This document shows positions 1 through 7,332 of a DNA stretch of 17,231 nucleotides, one piece after another (position 1 is the stretch's first letter; each line of letters begins with the position of its first letter). A model generated the notes under the pieces. The model was not told the origin of the DNA. It did no database searches and was given only the letters and a program-made list of their open reading frames with translations. The DNA lies in NCBI GenBank assembly GCA_049680185.1, contig JBAUHI010000047.1:1-17231 (forward strand), read 5' to 3'. This DNA is from CAMLHU01 sp049680185 (GTDB taxonomy: Bacteria; Gemmatimonadota; Gemmatimonadetes; Gemmatimonadales; GWC2-71-9). The position numbers were made by a program, and so were the translations under genes.

Positions 1-41
1 CCCCTGGCGCGAGGAGCGTTGCTTCTAACGGAAACCCTCCC

Positions 42-279
42 GAGCGAAGCGAGGGACCTTTCCCGCGGATATCGACGCTGGTGGCTGTGGCCGGACCCTC
101 ACCCCCGACCCCTCTCCCTGCGGGAGAGGGGGCCGAACGGATAGTCATCCCAGCACCCCACTGTCATCCCGAGCGAAGCGAGGGACCTTTCCCGTGGATA
201 TCGACGCTGGTCGCTGTGGCCGGACCCTCACCCCTGACCCCTCTCCCTGCGGGAGAGGGGGCGAACGGATAGTCATCCC
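42..279. repeat. two direct copies of a ~110-bp intergenic repeat
   Basis: Two near-identical copies lie head to tail at 42-151 and 171-279. Each begins GAGCGAAGCGAGGGACCTTT, runs through a GATATCGACGCTGG segment, and contains a hairpin-forming CTCTCCC-TGC-GGGAGAG core before ending in ATAGTCATCCC. They differ by a few substitutions and one base of length. Open frames crossing them on both strands have repeat-derived, low-information translations and are not called genes. The hairpin core and the ATCCCGAGCGAAGCGAGGGA segment look like dispersed REP-type intergenic elements, which is inference because only one locus is visible. Confidence 0.85.
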
Positions 280-293
280 GATCGCTTTGATGT

Positions 294-345
294 CTGATGC
301 GCCTCATGCGTCTTATGCGCCCGTCCGCCTGTGCGCCCGTCCGCC
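294..345. repeat. GC-rich 8-9 bp degenerate tandem repeat
   Basis: The stretch reads as successive units ending in TGCG or TCCG: TGATGCG, CCTCATGCG, TCTTATGCG, CCCGTCCG, CCTGTGCG, CCCGTCCG. It lies directly upstream of the methyltransferase gene. A related octamer series (TCCCTCCG, CCCCTGCG, CCCCTGCG) occurs inside that gene near 932-957. Confidence 0.6.
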
Positions 346-393
346 AGCAAGGTTCGGGTCGCCACATGCCATGCCGCCCGCTATCGTATTCCC

Positions 394-1239
394 ATGACCA
401 ACGACTATGCGCGGATCGAGCGCGCCATCCGGTTCCTTGACGGCAATCCCGGCGCCTCGCTCGAAGAGGTGGCCCGGGACGCGGGGCTCTCGCCGTTCCA
501 TTTCCATCGGCTCTTTTCCCGCTGGGCAGGCGTGAGTCCCAAGCGATTCCAGCAGTTCCAGCACGTCGTCGGGGCGCGCCGGCTGCTCCGGGAGGGATGG
601 AGCGTCCTCGACGCCACCTACTCCACCGGGCTCACCAGCTCCGGCCGGATGCACGACCTGATGGTGACCGTCGATGCCGTGACGCCGGGAGAGTACAAGG
701 CGCTCGGCGCCGGTCTCGTCATCCGTTGGGGTGTGCACGAGGGGCCATTCGGCCCGCTCCTCCTCGGCGTCACTGAGCGTGGGATCTGCGTGCTGCGATT
801 CGTGGACCGGGGAGGCGAGCGGGCGGCGCTGGCCGAGTCGAAGAAGCAGTGGCCGGGTGCCAGGTGGGTGGAGGATGTGAAGGGGACCGCGCAGTTGGCC
901 AAGTCCGCCTTCGCCGGCATCGACACCCTCCGTCCCTCCGCCCCTGCGCCCCTGCGCCTGTTCCTAAAAGGCACCAACTTCCAGCTCAAGGTGTGGGAGG
1001 CGCTGCTCCGCATCCCGGACGGAGCGGTTGCGACGTATCAGGATGTGGCCGAGTCGGTGCGTATGTCCGATGCAGTGCGGGCGACCGCGTCGGCGGTCGC
1101 GGCCAATCCGGTGCTCTACCTGATTCCGTGCCATCGGGTGATCCGGAAGACCGGTGCGTTCGGGGAGTATGCCGGCGGGGAGACCCGGAAGCGGGCGATG
1201 CTAGGGTGGGAAGCAGCGCGGACCGCCCGCGCCGGGTAA
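394..1239 (+). CDS. AraC-type HTH / methylated-DNA-[protein]-cysteine S-methyltransferase (Ada-like)
   Basis: A 281-aa protein that should remove alkyl groups from O6-alkylguanine by suicidal transfer to a cysteine, with an attached DNA-binding domain. Residues about 5-105 form an AraC-type double helix-turn-helix (SLEEVARDAGLSPFHFHRLF is the first helix pair). Residues about 108-190 fit the ribonuclease-H-like N-domain of MGMT proteins. Residues about 193-270 are the catalytic domain with the IPCHRVI motif and acceptor Cys246. The N-terminal zinc/Cys38 phosphotriester-repair domain of E. coli Ada is absent, so this is the short Ada architecture. ATG 394 was chosen over an in-frame ATG at 331 because the extra 21 residues come from the repeat and have no domain match. 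No clear ribosome-binding site is visible. Residues RPSAPAPLRL in the interdomain linker are encoded by a simple octamer repeat. Confidence 0.9.
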   Translation: MTNDYARIERAIRFLDGNPGASLEEVARDAGLSPFHFHRLFSRWAGVSPKRFQQFQHVVGARRLLREGWSVLDATYSTGLTSSGRMHDLMVTVDAVTPGEYKALGAGLVIRWGVHEGPFGPLLLGVTERGICVLRFVDRGGERAALAESKKQWPGARWVEDVKGTAQLAKSAFAGIDTLRPSAPAPLRLFLKGTNFQLKVWEALLRIPDGAVATYQDVAESVRMSDAVRATASAVAANPVLYLIPCHRVIRKTGAFGEYAGGETRKRAMLGWEAARTARAG

Positions 1240-1558
1240 GCCCTCAGTCGATGCCCCGGTTCCATGAGCAGAATGTCGGTGCCTGGCCACCTCCAAGGCT
1301 CAGGCCGCGGATTCCGCGATATATGGCATCGGGCAGGCACCATGATGTCCCCCAAGTGGCGTCGAGGCGGAAAGGTCGCCAGTTTATTCCTGCATGATCA
1401 TCCGAGTCAGGCTGAGTCTTCGTTCGAGATCACGATGGGCACGCTGGCCATTGAATCACAGGTCAGGCCGCTCGCCATGAAACACGAACGGATAGCTGTT
1501 GTCCGAGAGGTCGGCTCCGCGGTGGCGCCATGTCCGCGGGCTATATTAACCCCAGCCC
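1240..1558. other. intergenic region without a recognised gene
   Basis: This 319-bp spacer separates the methyltransferase and kinase genes. An open frame from 1264 to 1566 runs through it, but its translation shows no recognisable domain. It overlaps the kinase start and has no ribosome-binding site, so it was not called. A small palindrome (CGCGGA-T-TCCGCG, 1306-1318) and the kinase -10 element at the right end are the only features seen. Confidence 0.6.
1542..1547 (+). promoter_or_regulatory. putative -10 element of the Ser/Thr kinase gene
   Basis: TATATT lies 11 nt before ATG 1559, so transcription would start only a few bases upstream of the start codon. This implies a very short leader, and no Shine-Dalgarno sequence is present. 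No convincing -35 hexamer is visible at the expected distance. The same TATATT hexamer precedes efp on the other strand. Confidence 0.5.
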
Positions 1559-4171
1559 ATGACTGACACCGCGCGTCTCTCCACCGCCCTCGGCGACCGC
1601 TACCGGATCGACCGTGAGCTGGGGGCCGGTGGCATGGCGACGGTCTACCTCGCCACCGACCTGAAGCACGCCCGCGCGGTCGCGCTCAAGGTGCTGCGCC
1701 CCGAGCTCGCGGCCGTGCTCGGCGGCGAGCGCTTCCTGCAGGAAATTCGCATCGCTGCCCGGCTCGACCATCCCCACATCCTCACCCTCATCGATTCCGG
1801 TGCCGCCGACGGATTCCTCTATTACGTCCTGCCCTATGTCCGGGGGGAGTCCCTCCGCGACAGGCTGACCCGAGAAAAGCAACTCGGCCTCGACGAGGCG
1901 CTCACCATCACCAAACAGGTGGCAAGCGCGCTCGACTACGCCCATCGCCAGGGGGTCATCCATCGGGACATCAAGCCGGAGAACATCCTGCTCCAGGAGG
2001 GCGAGGCGATGCTGGCCGATTTCGGCATCGCCCTCGCGGTGCGAGAAGCGGGCGGAAACCGGCTCACCGAGTCGGGCACGAGTCTCGGCACGCCGCAGTA
2101 CATGAGTCCGGAGCAAGCCACGGGAGACCGGCAGCTCGACGCGCGAAGCGATCTCTACAGCCTGGCCGCGGTGCTGTACGAAATGCTGGCCGGCGATCCA
2201 CCCCACACCGGGGCCACGGTACAGGCGGTGATCGCGAAACTCCTGACCGAACGGCCGACCGGTCTCCGGGTGGTGCGGGCGACGATCCCGGAAGGGGTGG
2301 ACGAGGCGGTGGCCCAGGCGCTCGCCAAGGTGCCGGCGGATCGCTACCGCGACATCCCGGCCTTCGTGGCGGCCTTGACCGCGGGCGCGATGCCGACGGT
2401 CCTCCGGTCGAGCCAAGGACCCAGCCGGCAACGGCTCGCGGTGTTCATCGGACTTCCCTTGGGCCTGCTTCTGGTGGTCGCGGCCGGCTTGGTCCTCTTC
2501 TGGAATCGTTCGCACTCAAAGGCACCAGCCGCATTCAACATCCGGACACAGGTCACCTTCACTGGCAACGCGACCAAGCCGGCACTCTCCGCCGACGCCA
2601 CACAGATCGCCTATGTGGTTCACGAGTGTACGGCGTCGGGATGTCAGGATGGCATCGAGATGCAGGATGTCGACGGCAGCGCGAAGCGCCGGGTGGTCGA
2701 CGGAGCCTCGGTGGTGTACCTGAACTACAGCCCCGATCGCCGCTTTCTTCTTTTTTGGGGAACGTTTGGAGGGAGATCCGGCCAATTCCTCGTTTCGACG
2801 CTGGGCGGAGCGCCTCGGTACCTCGGCCAGTACTCCTATGCGTTCCTGTGGGGTGGAGACTCGCTCATCACGGTCGACGGACAATTCCCGGACACCGTTG
2901 GGTGGCTCAAGACGGAGGGCCTCGACGGAGATGCCCGTGATAGCGTACGAGTCCATGGGTTGCGGGGTGGATATGCGATGGCGTTCCCCGGAGATCGCTG
3001 GCTGCTCCTGGCCGGCGTCGGGCCCGGAGGCCACGAAGGGCGGGTCGTGAGCAGGGAGGGACAACAAAGCGACGTCGTCAAGAAGACCCTCCCTCAGGAC
3101 GTCCCCCTTCAAGTGGGTGGTGACGCCGGCTGGTTCTCCGTGGCGCTCGGGGGAAACCGCCGTGGCCTGGTGCGCCTCCCGGTGGATCTGCGGACGGGAA
3201 AATTCCTCTTTCCCGCTGACACGGTACTTGATGCTGCGAGCGCGTACTTCGATGTCTCGGCGGATGGAAAGACCATTGCCTATGTGGAGGGGGGCCGCCA
3301 GTGGGACATGTGGGTCCTGCCCCTCGCGGATGCCCTCAATGGACGCTTCTCGCCGGAACATGACGTGTTCCATTCGACCTCCCAGCTCACGGGAGGATTG
3401 TCCCCCGACGGAAAGCACGCGCTCGTGGGGCATGCGGAAGCGGGGCAGGACCGGAGCCGCGTAGTGGAGTCCATCATTCCGTCCACTGGAGGGTCCGGAG
3501 TGGACTTCAATGCCCCGGAGGACGGGCGGGGCGCCCCTTTTTGGACGGAGGACGGTGGGTCGATCTTCTACAGATCCGACTCCGCTGGCGTGCTACAACT
3601 CGTCACGATCAATCCCCAAACGGGCCTCCGAACGGGCGCGTTCACGGTCGCCGACACTGGTATCTCGACCTACGACCTGATCCCCGGTGGTGGATTGGCC
3701 TGGATGCCGGCCTCCCATGATCGCGTCCGGATCCGTCGGCATGAAGGAGACACCCCACGGGATTTTCTTCTTCCGTCCCGCGAGCGCGGGTTCAACGTCA
3801 ACGTCAGTCCCAATGGTGCGCGGCTGGTGGTCATGTCATTCATCCCGTCGACCGACTCGCTCGTCCTGAACGTGGTGTCGATGTCGGACGGGAAGGTGGT
3901 CCGTTGGGCGGTGATCCGTGGCCAATTGTTCTTTGCCAATTGGGTGAGTGACGGGTCGATCATGGCGACCGTAACTGAAGCCGGTAACGTCCAAGCGATC
4001 TATCGATTCACCGCACCGGGCAAGGTTCAGCGGCTCGGCGCAGTCCCGCGGGCTACCGCGATCACCTGGTCGCGAGACGGCCGATCGGTCGCCGTCATCA
4101 CGTCGGAAGTTCGTGGCGATGTCTGGTTGGCCCACAACTCGGCGCGCCCACCCCAAGGTACCCGGCGGTAG
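1559..4171 (+). CDS. membrane-anchored Ser/Thr protein kinase with C-terminal beta-propeller-like (TolB/PD40) region
   Basis: An 870-aa Hanks-type kinase. The kinase domain spans residues about 14-275: glycine loop LGAGGMATVY (21-30), catalytic Lys44, Glu62, catalytic loop HRDIKPEN with Asp137, DFG at 154-156 and SPE at 183-185. All catalytic residues are present, so it should be active. A single membrane helix at about 293-314 is followed by roughly 550 residues of repeated strand patterns such as LSADATQIAYV, VSADGKTIAYV and WSRDGRSVAVI. These are typical of TolB/WD40-like propellers, which would lie outside the cytoplasmic membrane and act as sensor or scaffold. This architecture is common in Gemmatimonadota and Acidobacteriota. 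It starts almost leaderless after a TATATT box and appears monocistronic. The ligand and phosphorylation targets cannot be read from sequence. Confidence 0.93.
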   Translation: MTDTARLSTALGDRYRIDRELGAGGMATVYLATDLKHARAVALKVLRPELAAVLGGERFLQEIRIAARLDHPHILTLIDSGAADGFLYYVLPYVRGESLRDRLTREKQLGLDEALTITKQVASALDYAHRQGVIHRDIKPENILLQEGEAMLADFGIALAVREAGGNRLTESGTSLGTPQYMSPEQATGDRQLDARSDLYSLAAVLYEMLAGDPPHTGATVQAVIAKLLTERPTGLRVVRATIPEGVDEAVAQALAKVPADRYRDIPAFVAALTAGAMPTVLRSSQGPSRQRLAVFIGLPLGLLLVVAAGLVLFWNRSHSKAPAAFNIRTQVTFTGNATKPALSADATQIAYVVHECTASGCQDGIEMQDVDGSAKRRVVDGASVVYLNYSPDRRFLLFWGTFGGRSGQFLVSTLGGAPRYLGQYSYAFLWGGDSLITVDGQFPDTVGWLKTEGLDGDARDSVRVHGLRGGYAMAFPGDRWLLLAGVGPGGHEGRVVSREGQQSDVVKKTLPQDVPLQVGGDAGWFSVALGGNRRGLVRLPVDLRTGKFLFPADTVLDAASAYFDVSADGKTIAYVEGGRQWDMWVLPLADALNGRFSPEHDVFHSTSQLTGGLSPDGKHALVGHAEAGQDRSRVVESIIPSTGGSGVDFNAPEDGRGAPFWTEDGGSIFYRSDSAGVLQLVTINPQTGLRTGAFTVADTGISTYDLIPGGGLAWMPASHDRVRIRRHEGDTPRDFLLPSRERGFNVNVSPNGARLVVMSFIPSTDSLVLNVVSMSDGKVVRWAVIRGQLFFANWVSDGSIMATVTEAGNVQAIYRFTAPGKVQRLGAVPRATAITWSRDGRSVAVITSEVRGDVWLAHNSARPPQGTRR

Positions 4172-4250
4172 GTGGACTCCCTGCGCTCCTGACGCTCGGT
4201 GCCTGGAACGATCGCAATATCTATCCCTTCGAGGCCGCCCAACCGATCCG

Positions 4251-4655
4251 GTGCGGGTGCCGGTCACGTCTGGCGGCGCCGAGACCATCCTCTTGGCCGA
4301 GGATGACCTCGCCGTGCGGCAACTGGCCAAGCGGATCTTGGCGGTTCGTGGCTTTACCGTCCTGACCGCGAGCAATGGCGACGAAACCATGGAGGTGGCC
4401 GCCGCGCATCCCGGGGTCATCAACCTTTTGGTGACCGACGTCATCATGCCGGGCACCGGCGGACGGGTGCGCAGCGAGCGGCTTGCGGTGGCCCGGCCGC
4501 ACATCCCCGTGTTGTTCCCTTCCGACTACGCCGACGAAGCGGTGGTCCGCCACCGGCTGCTGGAAAAGAAGGTCGATTTCCGTCACAAGCCCTTCTCGGC
4601 CGATGCCCTTGCCAGTCATGTCCGTGAGGTCTTCGACCAGGGTCGGCGCGAATAG
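4251..4655 (+). CDS. stand-alone response regulator receiver domain, possibly a fragment of a hybrid sensor kinase
   Basis: From GTG 4251 this gives 134 aa, almost entirely one CheY-like receiver domain. The acidic pocket (Asp18, Asp19), phosphoacceptor Asp63 in VTDVIMPG, the Ser91 switch position and Lys113 in HKPFS are all present. There is no output domain. The sequence around GGAETILLAEDD resembles the join between a histidine kinase and its C-terminal receiver in hybrid kinases, but no kinase domain precedes it. Upstream lies the unrelated Ser/Thr kinase, 79 bp away. The start is uncertain: GTG 4251 or GTG 4257 fit, an ATG at 4113 would overlap the kinase by 59 bp, and no good ribosome-binding site supports any of them. 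Either a small CheY-like regulator or the surviving 3' end of a decayed hybrid kinase. Confidence 0.6.
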   Translation: MRVPVTSGGAETILLAEDDLAVRQLAKRILAVRGFTVLTASNGDETMEVAAAHPGVINLLVTDVIMPGTGGRVRSERLAVARPHIPVLFPSDYADEAVVRHRLLEKKVDFRHKPFSADALASHVREVFDQGRRE

Positions 4656-4742
4656 GGGCCGGCGGGTCGGATGAGCGACGATCCCCAGATCCTGCACTCC
4701 TTCCGCCGCGCCGCCGCCGATCGAGCCGGCATCCCCTAGAAC

Positions 4743-4773
4743 GAGAACGGTCCCCATTGCGAGGACCGTTCTC
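4743..4773 (-). terminator. hairpin downstream of the tRNA genes
   Basis: A perfect 11-bp stem, GAGAACGGTCC / GGACCGTTCTC, with a 9-nt loop lies 2 nt beyond the 3' end of tRNA-Gln on the minus strand. The following minus-strand sequence, GTTCTAGGG, has only a weak U tract. The position suggests it ends the tRNA transcript or protects its 3' end. It could also stop transcription arriving from the receiver gene on the plus strand. Confidence 0.6.
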
Positions 4774-4775
4774 CA

Positions 4776-4848
4776 TTGCCCCGCCTGGGGTCGAACCAGG
4801 ACTCTCCTGATCCAGAGTCAGGCGTGTTGCCAGTTACACCACGGGGCA
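4776..4848 (-). tRNA. tRNA-Gln (anticodon CTG)
   Basis: A full cloverleaf can be folded on the minus strand: acceptor TGCCCCG/CGGGGCA, D stem GTGT/ACAC, anticodon stem CCTGA/TCAGG with loop CTCTGGA, T stem CCTGG/CCAGG with loop TTCGACC. The anticodon CTG reads CAG. The discriminator base is A and the 3' CCA is not encoded. It lies 100 bp downstream of tRNA-Ala on the same strand, probably in one transcript. Confidence 0.95.
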
Positions 4849-4857
4849 GTGCGCTTC

Positions 4858-4941
4858 GGTGAAGGGTGAACAGTCAAAGGTGAACGGGAACTTCCCCGCC
4901 ACCGGAACACCCCGTTCACCATTCACGGTCTACCGTTCACT
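4858..4941. repeat. bipartite inverted heptamer array between two tRNA genes
   Basis: The left half reads GGTGAAG, GGTGAAC, AGTCAAA, GGTGAAC in exact 7-bp phase (4858-4885). The right half reads GTTCACC, ATTCACG, GTCTACC, GTTCACT (4914-4941), which is the same heptamer in inverted orientation. The halves can pair into a long imperfect hairpin within the spacer of the presumed tRNA-Ala/tRNA-Gln transcript. Confidence 0.75.
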
Positions 4942-4948
4942 TAGTTCA

Positions 4949-5021
4949 TGGAGCTGAGGGGGATCGAACCCCTGACCTCTGCAATGCGAATGCAGCGCTC
5001 TCCCAGCTGAGCTACAGCCCC
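4949..5021 (-). tRNA. tRNA-Ala (anticodon CGC)
   Basis: The minus-strand cloverleaf has acceptor GGGGCTG/CAGCTCC including the G3-U70 wobble pair, the alanine identity element. The anticodon stem is CTGCA/TGCAG with loop TTCGCAT, and the T loop is TTCGATC. The anticodon CGC reads GCG. The discriminator is A and CCA is not encoded. It is the first gene of a presumed two-tRNA transcript. Confidence 0.95.
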
Positions 5022-5043
5022 GACTCAGCTGCTCGGGACGGGG

Positions 5044-5072
5044 AAAATAGCCGCGACCGGCGGGTGGGGAAA
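5044..5072 (-). promoter_or_regulatory. putative promoter of the tRNA-Ala/tRNA-Gln transcript
   Basis: On the minus strand TTTCCC (5072-5067) and TATTTT (5049-5044) are separated by 17 bp, and the -10 lies 22 bp before the tRNA-Ala 5' end. The efp gene has the same layout (TTTCCG, 17 bp, TATATT), which supports both assignments. Confidence 0.6.
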
Positions 5073-5179
5073 GGGTGGCGTCCGGACCTCCGAATTCCAG
5101 CAAAATCCGGGTCGCGGCCTGGACGCCCTCAGGATATCGTTGCCGGCTGATACCCTTGCGCTCCCCCGCCGGAGGCACC

Positions 5180-5812
5180 GTGCGCCACTTCCTGATCCGC
5201 GTTCTCCTCCTCTTCTCCCTCTTCTCCGCCAGCCGCTCCGCGGCAGCGCAGGATCCAGCGGCCACCCCCCACGGGTTCATCGCCTCCCGCTACGACACCC
5301 ATACCTCCTCCAACATCTTCGTCGGCTATTCGCTTGGCCCGGTCGACGCGATGGTGGCCCTGGTCCAGAACCCTCGCTCCACCTACCGGGAATCGATACT
5401 CGGCCTGGCACACTTCGGCACCCCGGGCCGGCACTTCGCCTTCACCTGGGCCGTGTCCGCCGCCCACGTGACCGACACCGATCGCTCCTGGTACTCCCAG
5501 CTTTACCTGCTTCCCGACCTGGCCTACGGAGTGTTCGATGCATCGGGGACCTTCGAGCTATACGTGCCGCTCGACTCGAAAGGCGTGGGCCAGTTCGCCC
5601 TCAACCCCGGCAACGTGCTGGTGAAGATCGCTCCGCGCTGGAAGGTCGGCGCGGTGACGGTGGTGTCGACCCAGTCGAACGCGCCCTATTCGCTGGGCGC
5701 GGGGCCGAGCCTCCAGTTCAAGATCCCCCGCGGCTCGATCACGCTCGACATCGTCGCGAACGTCACCCGCTGGGATACCGAGGAGCGGGTGAGCTTCTTC
5801 ACGAGCTACTGA
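5180..5812 (+). CDS. exported protein of unknown function, possible outer-membrane barrel
   Basis: GTG 5180 is preceded by GGAGG at 5171-5175, giving 210 aa. An upstream extension of this frame to ATG 5075 is less likely because it lies over the tRNA promoter and lacks such a site. Residues about 2-23 form a signal peptide with probable cleavage at SAAA-QD. The mature protein alternates short hydrophobic and polar segments rich in Tyr, Trp, Thr and Ser, and ends in an aromatic residue (FFTSY). This fits an outer-membrane beta-barrel or a periplasmic beta-rich protein. No specific family was recognised. The next gene has its own promoter, so this one is probably monocistronic. Confidence 0.75.
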   Translation: MRHFLIRVLLLFSLFSASRSAAAQDPAATPHGFIASRYDTHTSSNIFVGYSLGPVDAMVALVQNPRSTYRESILGLAHFGTPGRHFAFTWAVSAAHVTDTDRSWYSQLYLLPDLAYGVFDASGTFELYVPLDSKGVGQFALNPGNVLVKIAPRWKVGAVTVVSTQSNAPYSLGAGPSLQFKIPRGSITLDIVANVTRWDTEERVSFFTSY

Positions 5813-5840
5813 AGGGATCGGCTCAGGATGGGCCCCATAG

Positions 5841-5869
5841 TTGTATTTTCGGCATATGTTCGGTACACT
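5841..5869 (+). promoter_or_regulatory. sigma70-type promoter of the AraC-family gene
   Basis: TTGTAT (5841-5846), a 17-bp spacer and TACACT (5864-5869) form the best consensus-like promoter in the window. The predicted start near 5876 leaves a leader of about 36 nt before ATG 5912. Confidence 0.75.
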
Positions 5870-5911
5870 GGTACAGGCGAATCTTGCCAGTGTCCCGAGC
5901 CCCGACCGCCG

Positions 5912-6751
5912 ATGAATCGCGAAGTCTCCCTCACCCGAACAGCCACGCTCCACCTCTCTCGACACGACCACCCGGCGGAGCACCCCCACCACGACCCCCG
6001 CGAAGAGATCGGGTGTCACTGGACCGTCAGCCTGGTGGAGCAGCACGCCTTCGAGGTCCACACTGGGACCGAGCGCTGGCGACTCGGTCCCGGAAGCGCG
6101 TTCCTCAATCGACCCGGGATGGCCTATCGGTGCCGTCACCTCGAGCACGAACCACTCGATGTGTGCCTGTCGCTCTCGCTCGATGAGTCTCTGATCGAGG
6201 CGCTTCGCTCCGCCGATGTGCCGCTCGATCGCGCGCCGCTCGGGACCGCACCCTCCAATCGCCTCAACTATCTGCGCCACCGCCTGCTCCGGTGGCATGA
6301 GGAGGGCGGGGAGCCGATCGTCGGGGAGACGCTGGCAGGTGAGATCGTGGCGACGGTGGTGCACCGCCCCGGGCCCGGCACCGCAGCTTTCCGTCCGGGA
6401 CATCTGCGACAGTATTCGGAACGTGTGGACGCCGCGCGTCATCGCCTCGATACCCGGGCCGCCGAGCGCCACACGCTCTCCGACATCGCGAACGAGGCGG
6501 GACTCAGCATGTACCACTTCGCACGGATCTTCCGGGAGCTGGTGGGGATCCCGCCACATCGCTACCTGCTCAAGGCCCGGTTGGCCCGTTCCGCGATGCT
6601 CCTGAAGGAAGGGTCTTCGGTGACCCATTCGTGCTACCAGGCGGGGTTCGACAGCCTGAGCCACTTTGCGGAAGCGTTCCGGAGGGAGTTCGGAGTTGTG
6701 CCGAGTCAGTATGCGGGCGGAGCGGGCGGAAAGCGGGTGAACAACGGTTAA
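5912..6751 (+). CDS. AraC-family transcriptional regulator
   Basis: A 279-aa regulator. Residues about 12-90 are His-rich and resemble the cupin-like effector-binding domain of AraC proteins (HPAEHPHHDPREE, then GSAFLNRPGM). Residues about 188-268 carry the double HTH, including LSDIANEAGLSMYHFARIF and a second unit ending FAEAFRREFGVVPSQY. ATG 5912 was preferred to an in-frame ATG at 5828 because the promoter at 5841-5869 would lie inside the longer form. The effector is unknown. The DinB-like gene starts 69 bp downstream on the same strand and is a candidate target or co-transcribed gene. Confidence 0.9.
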   Translation: MNREVSLTRTATLHLSRHDHPAEHPHHDPREEIGCHWTVSLVEQHAFEVHTGTERWRLGPGSAFLNRPGMAYRCRHLEHEPLDVCLSLSLDESLIEALRSADVPLDRAPLGTAPSNRLNYLRHRLLRWHEEGGEPIVGETLAGEIVATVVHRPGPGTAAFRPGHLRQYSERVDAARHRLDTRAAERHTLSDIANEAGLSMYHFARIFRELVGIPPHRYLLKARLARSAMLLKEGSSVTHSCYQAGFDSLSHFAEAFRREFGVVPSQYAGGAGGKRVNNG

Positions 6752-6780
6752 GGTATCTCGACGCTGGCACATCTTCGACA

Positions 6781-6815
6781 CTTTTCACTTTTTACTTTTC
6801 ACTTTTCATATCTCC
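6781..6815. repeat. short CTTTTCA heptamer array
   Basis: CTTTTCA, CTTTTTA, CTTTTCA, CTTTTCA and a diverged TATCTCC follow in exact 7-bp phase in the 69-bp spacer ahead of the DinB-like gene. The heptamer is the same as that of the array at 12771-12893, read on the other strand. Confidence 0.8.
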
Positions 6816-6820
6816 CGTCC

Positions 6821-7294
6821 ATGCCCACAGCCAATACCCAACTTCTTGCAGTCTATGACCAGGCATTTGCCGGTCGGGCCTGGCACGGCACGCCGCTCTG
6901 GGGGACGCTGCGCGGTCTCCGCGCCGCTGGCGCACTCCGGCGACCGGCACCAGGCCGCCACAACATCTGGGAACTGGTGCTGCACTGCGCCTACTGGAAG
7001 TTCGTGGTGCGGCGGCGGATCACCGAGGATCAGACGCTCACCTTTCCTCGCACCGGAAGCAACTTTCCCGAACTCCCGGCGATCGCGAACGATGCAGTAT
7101 GGAAGCGCGACCGGGCGCTCCTCAAGCGCGAGCACGATCTGCTGCGCGAGACGATCGCAGGGTGCACGCCGGCGATGCTTCGGCGCAGGTTGGGGAACAA
7201 GAGCTTCAATGGTGGGGAGACGGTGATCGGGATCGCGTCGCACGACCTGTATCACGCCGGGCAGATCCAGCTGATCCGGCGATTGGTGGGGTAG
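6821..7294 (+). CDS. DinB/YfiT-like metal-binding four-helix protein
   Basis: The 157-aa length is typical of the DinB superfamily, small four-helix-bundle proteins with a three-histidine metal site. Many act as thiol-dependent transferases and many remain uncharacterised. The candidate triad is His55 (ELVLHCAYW) plus His141 and His145 (ASHDLYHAGQI), the usual spacing. ATG 6821 is the first start in frame, and the heptamer array lies just before it in place of a clear ribosome-binding site. It follows the AraC regulator on the same strand. The substrate cannot be predicted. Confidence 0.85.
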   Translation: MPTANTQLLAVYDQAFAGRAWHGTPLWGTLRGLRAAGALRRPAPGRHNIWELVLHCAYWKFVVRRRITEDQTLTFPRTGSNFPELPAIANDAVWKRDRALLKREHDLLRETIAGCTPAMLRRRLGNKSFNGGETVIGIASHDLYHAGQIQLIRRLVG

Positions 7295-7332
7295 GAGATC
7301 GGGGCGGCGATTTGGCGCACCGGACCGAGTCC

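Noticed and set aside
1264..1566. 100-aa plus-strand open frame in the spacer before the kinase
   Set aside because: It has no recognisable domain or ribosome-binding site, and it overlaps the kinase start and its -10 element.
4671..4739. 22-codon frame (MSDDPQILHSFRRAAADRAG...) after the receiver gene
   Set aside because: Too short and without a ribosome-binding site. It might be a gene remnant, but nothing supports that.
5558..6781. 407-aa minus-strand open frame opposite the AraC gene
   Set aside because: It spans the AraC gene, its promoter and the end of the exported-protein gene, and shows no domain. It is a high-GC shadow.
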